A stretch of 64,000 nt of DNA from Rotaria macrura (taxonomy: Eukaryota; Rotifera; Eurotatoria; Philodinida; Philodinidae). Positions 62,474 through 64,000 of this stretch are shown here, piece by piece (the first letter of the stretch is position 1; the number at the start of each line of letters is the position of its first letter). The notes under the pieces were generated by a model, which worked only from the letters and a program-made list of their open reading frames with translations, made no database searches and was not told where the DNA came from. The DNA is taken from positions 1 through 64,000 of the forward strand of contig OENT01000647.1 in the NCBI GenBank assembly GCA_900239685.1, written 5' to 3'. Both the position numbers and the translations under genes were made by a program.

Positions 62474-63070
62474 CTTGACAATCAAATGTAAATAAAACGA
62501 TGATTTTTTTTCGTTTGATTTTTGACGGGTATTGTTATTATTCATATTTTATTTTCGTTTGTTAATTGCTCATCTGTGTTATTCGCGAAAAAACTATTCC
62601 TATTAAATCGTTTTAATCGTTACGTAGGTAGAGTGTGATATATTAGCATCATTTTGACTATTTTATTTGTTCTCTTTCGTGTGTTTATATTTATTCAGAT
62701 TAATCAATGTTTTTAATGAAAATAAATGTTTGACTATTGTTTATTATTTGTGTTCTGAGGGTACGAAAATCGATGACTATGAATGCATGTAAGGTCATTA
62801 TCAGAAGATTTCTTTCTTGTATTACAAAGTCGAAGGGTGTCTATTGATATAGTTTGCCATTCAAAAGTCTAAACCAATTAATTTGAGGATGATCTTAATA
62901 TTATCATTTCGAAGTACATACAAGAAAATAGTACTGAGTAAGAATATGTGATGTTAAACTTGATAGCATTCCTTATGAATTCATTGAATAGAATGTTTTC
63001 ATTAAATTTATACTATCAATTATCACTATGACAATGTGATTATTTGAAAAAGAAAAGATTCTTTTCGCCT
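62474..63070. other. Intergenic spacer
   Basis: Holds the 3' UTR of the RRM gene and the upstream region of the lamin-tail gene. A polyadenylation-like AATAAA-related sequence (GTAAATAAAACG) starts just after 62487. No gene is seen. Confidence 0.5.
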
Positions 63071-63739
63071 ATGGAGACATTCGTCGTTCGTTATTTACGT
63101 ATACTCGATATCGATCCATGCGGATATTTTATTCGATTAATAAATTTATTACACAATCGATCGCTTGATCTAAATAATATAAACATTCGACAATATGATA
63201 TTAACAGTCAAACATCTATTGAACAAAATTCAATGTTGAATTCATTTACATTTGATCAACGAGTAGAATCTCCATTGCCCAGCGGTGAAGTAGTTGCTAT
63301 CTATTCCAAACATTATACATTGGTCAAATTCAACATGGAACCTCATGTTTTTGTTGCACACAATGTTTCACAATGGTCAACGAATACTCATGTTCGAACA
63401 GAAATTTCGTTGAATGAAATCATTTTTCATTCCATTAAAATATGTTCAATGTCAACAAATGATGTTCCGCTGTTATTTATTCATCGAACAATTGACTCGA
63501 ACGTCTCGTCAATAAGAACAATGTCAAAATCAAATCCATACACAAGGTTTATTTTTCCTTTTTGTTTATCGATCGATAATATTGTCAATCCACATGCTCG
63601 AGCTACTAGTGATATAAATGAAAATAATCCCGAGAAACAATTGTGTCACAAAAACAAGCATATGATCAAAGATTTTAATTCATATTCACGACGATTGACT
63701 ACTGCACCCAAAATAATTACATCGTTCAAGAAAACTTGA
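63071..63739 (+). CDS. Lamin-tail-domain protein without a rod domain
   Basis: Open frame of 669 nt, 222 residues, from the first in-frame ATG at 63071 (METFVVRYLRILDIDPCGYF). Residues about 4-115 fit a lamin tail (Ig-like) domain: the opening strand ILDIDPCGYFIRLINLLHNR, with the conserved D-P-x-G-x-F/Y-V/I-R-L core; the SFTFDQ strand; SPLPSGEVVAIYSK, equivalent to the lamin L-x-x-G-x-x-V-T-I-W strand; and a late W in NVSQWSTN. Lamins and intermediate-filament tail proteins (LMNTD1 type) carry this fold. No coiled-coil rod precedes it, so it is not a canonical lamin; it could be an LMNTD-like protein or the last exon of a longer gene. The C-terminal half is basic and probably disordered. Another open segment follows at 63800-63952 in a different frame. 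Confidence 0.65.
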   Translation: METFVVRYLRILDIDPCGYFIRLINLLHNRSLDLNNINIRQYDINSQTSIEQNSMLNSFTFDQRVESPLPSGEVVAIYSKHYTLVKFNMEPHVFVAHNVSQWSTNTHVRTEISLNEIIFHSIKICSMSTNDVPLLFIHRTIDSNVSSIRTMSKSNPYTRFIFPFCLSIDNIVNPHARATSDINENNPEKQLCHKNKHMIKDFNSYSRRLTTAPKIITSFKKT

Positions 63740-64000
63740 TGCATCGAATGTTGTTTCTTTCAATCTAGAATTGGACATTTTGGTTAATATAATTCTAACA
63801 TAAAATTATTAGCACATACGTCAATTAAAGAAAAATCTAATCACATCAATTCTGATGTACTCAACGATAATTTACTCCCAGAGATGACTACAAGACTGAC
63901 GATAGAAAAATCTATTGCAAAGGTTACCATCGATATACTATCGATCGGTTAAATGTTCAATGTTTTTCAGAGAAAAAGAACTTCAGTGATATTTGACGTA
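63740..64000. other. Window end, possible additional exon
   Basis: After a TTATTAG acceptor-like site near 63812 a frame stays open for about 45 codons and includes NDNLLPEMTTRLTIEKSIAK before a stop at about 63952. It might be an alternative 3' exon of the lamin-tail gene. No donor that would join it was identified. Confidence 0.25.

Overview
The window is eukaryotic nuclear DNA. It is AT-rich, and its protein-coding genes are cut by many short GT-AG introns, mostly about 45-70 nt. The gene set is animal: a nuclear receptor, a TRIM-NHL protein, a MAP kinase, an XK-related-like membrane protein, a lamin-tail protein and the axonemal ruler protein CCDC39. Compact genes, tiny introns, AT/Asn-rich coding sequence and motile-cilium genes fit a small ciliated invertebrate. 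A bdelloid rotifer is my best guess, but that is inference and was not tested. A 17-N gap shows this is an assembled scaffold.

Layout. 1-2.6 kb: two decayed genes on the minus strand, a short-chain dehydrogenase with a frameshift and an unrecognised gene with in-frame stops. 2.6-9.5 kb: no intact gene, with small stem-loops and a TA-flanked mariner-type MITE. 9.5-11.4 kb: a 12-exon plus-strand gene whose introns are all phase 1. 11.4-14.9 kb: gene-poor with coding relics. 14.9-17.0 kb: XK-related-like membrane protein (minus). 20.5-27.6 kb: SH3-domain adaptor-like gene (minus) with three candidate alternative first exons spread over 5 kb. 28.0-31.1 kb: a Ser-rich unknown protein and a coiled-coil protein (both minus). 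31.1-34.6 kb: relics. 34.6-35.1 kb: small C2-domain protein (minus). 36.05-36.34 kb: long foldback element interrupted by the assembly gap.

38.7-44.9 kb: complete 19-exon CCDC39 orthologue (minus) with a Tc1/mariner-type element in one intron. It lies head to head, 249 bp between start codons, with an 11-exon RING/B-box/NHL gene (45.2-49.7 kb, plus). 51.5-53.1 kb: p38/ERK-like MAP kinase with a T-S-Y activation motif (minus). 55.1-58.5 kb: nuclear receptor (plus). 60.3-62.5 kb: three-RRM hnRNP F/H-like protein (plus). 63.1-63.7 kb: lamin-tail-domain protein (plus).

The genes do not form an operon or an obvious pathway. CCDC39 is structural (96-nm axonemal repeat). The kinase, nuclear receptor, TRIM-NHL and RRM proteins are separate regulatory genes. 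Exon coordinates were deduced by reading splice sites and checking phase by hand. Every main gene model closes with a total CDS length divisible by three.
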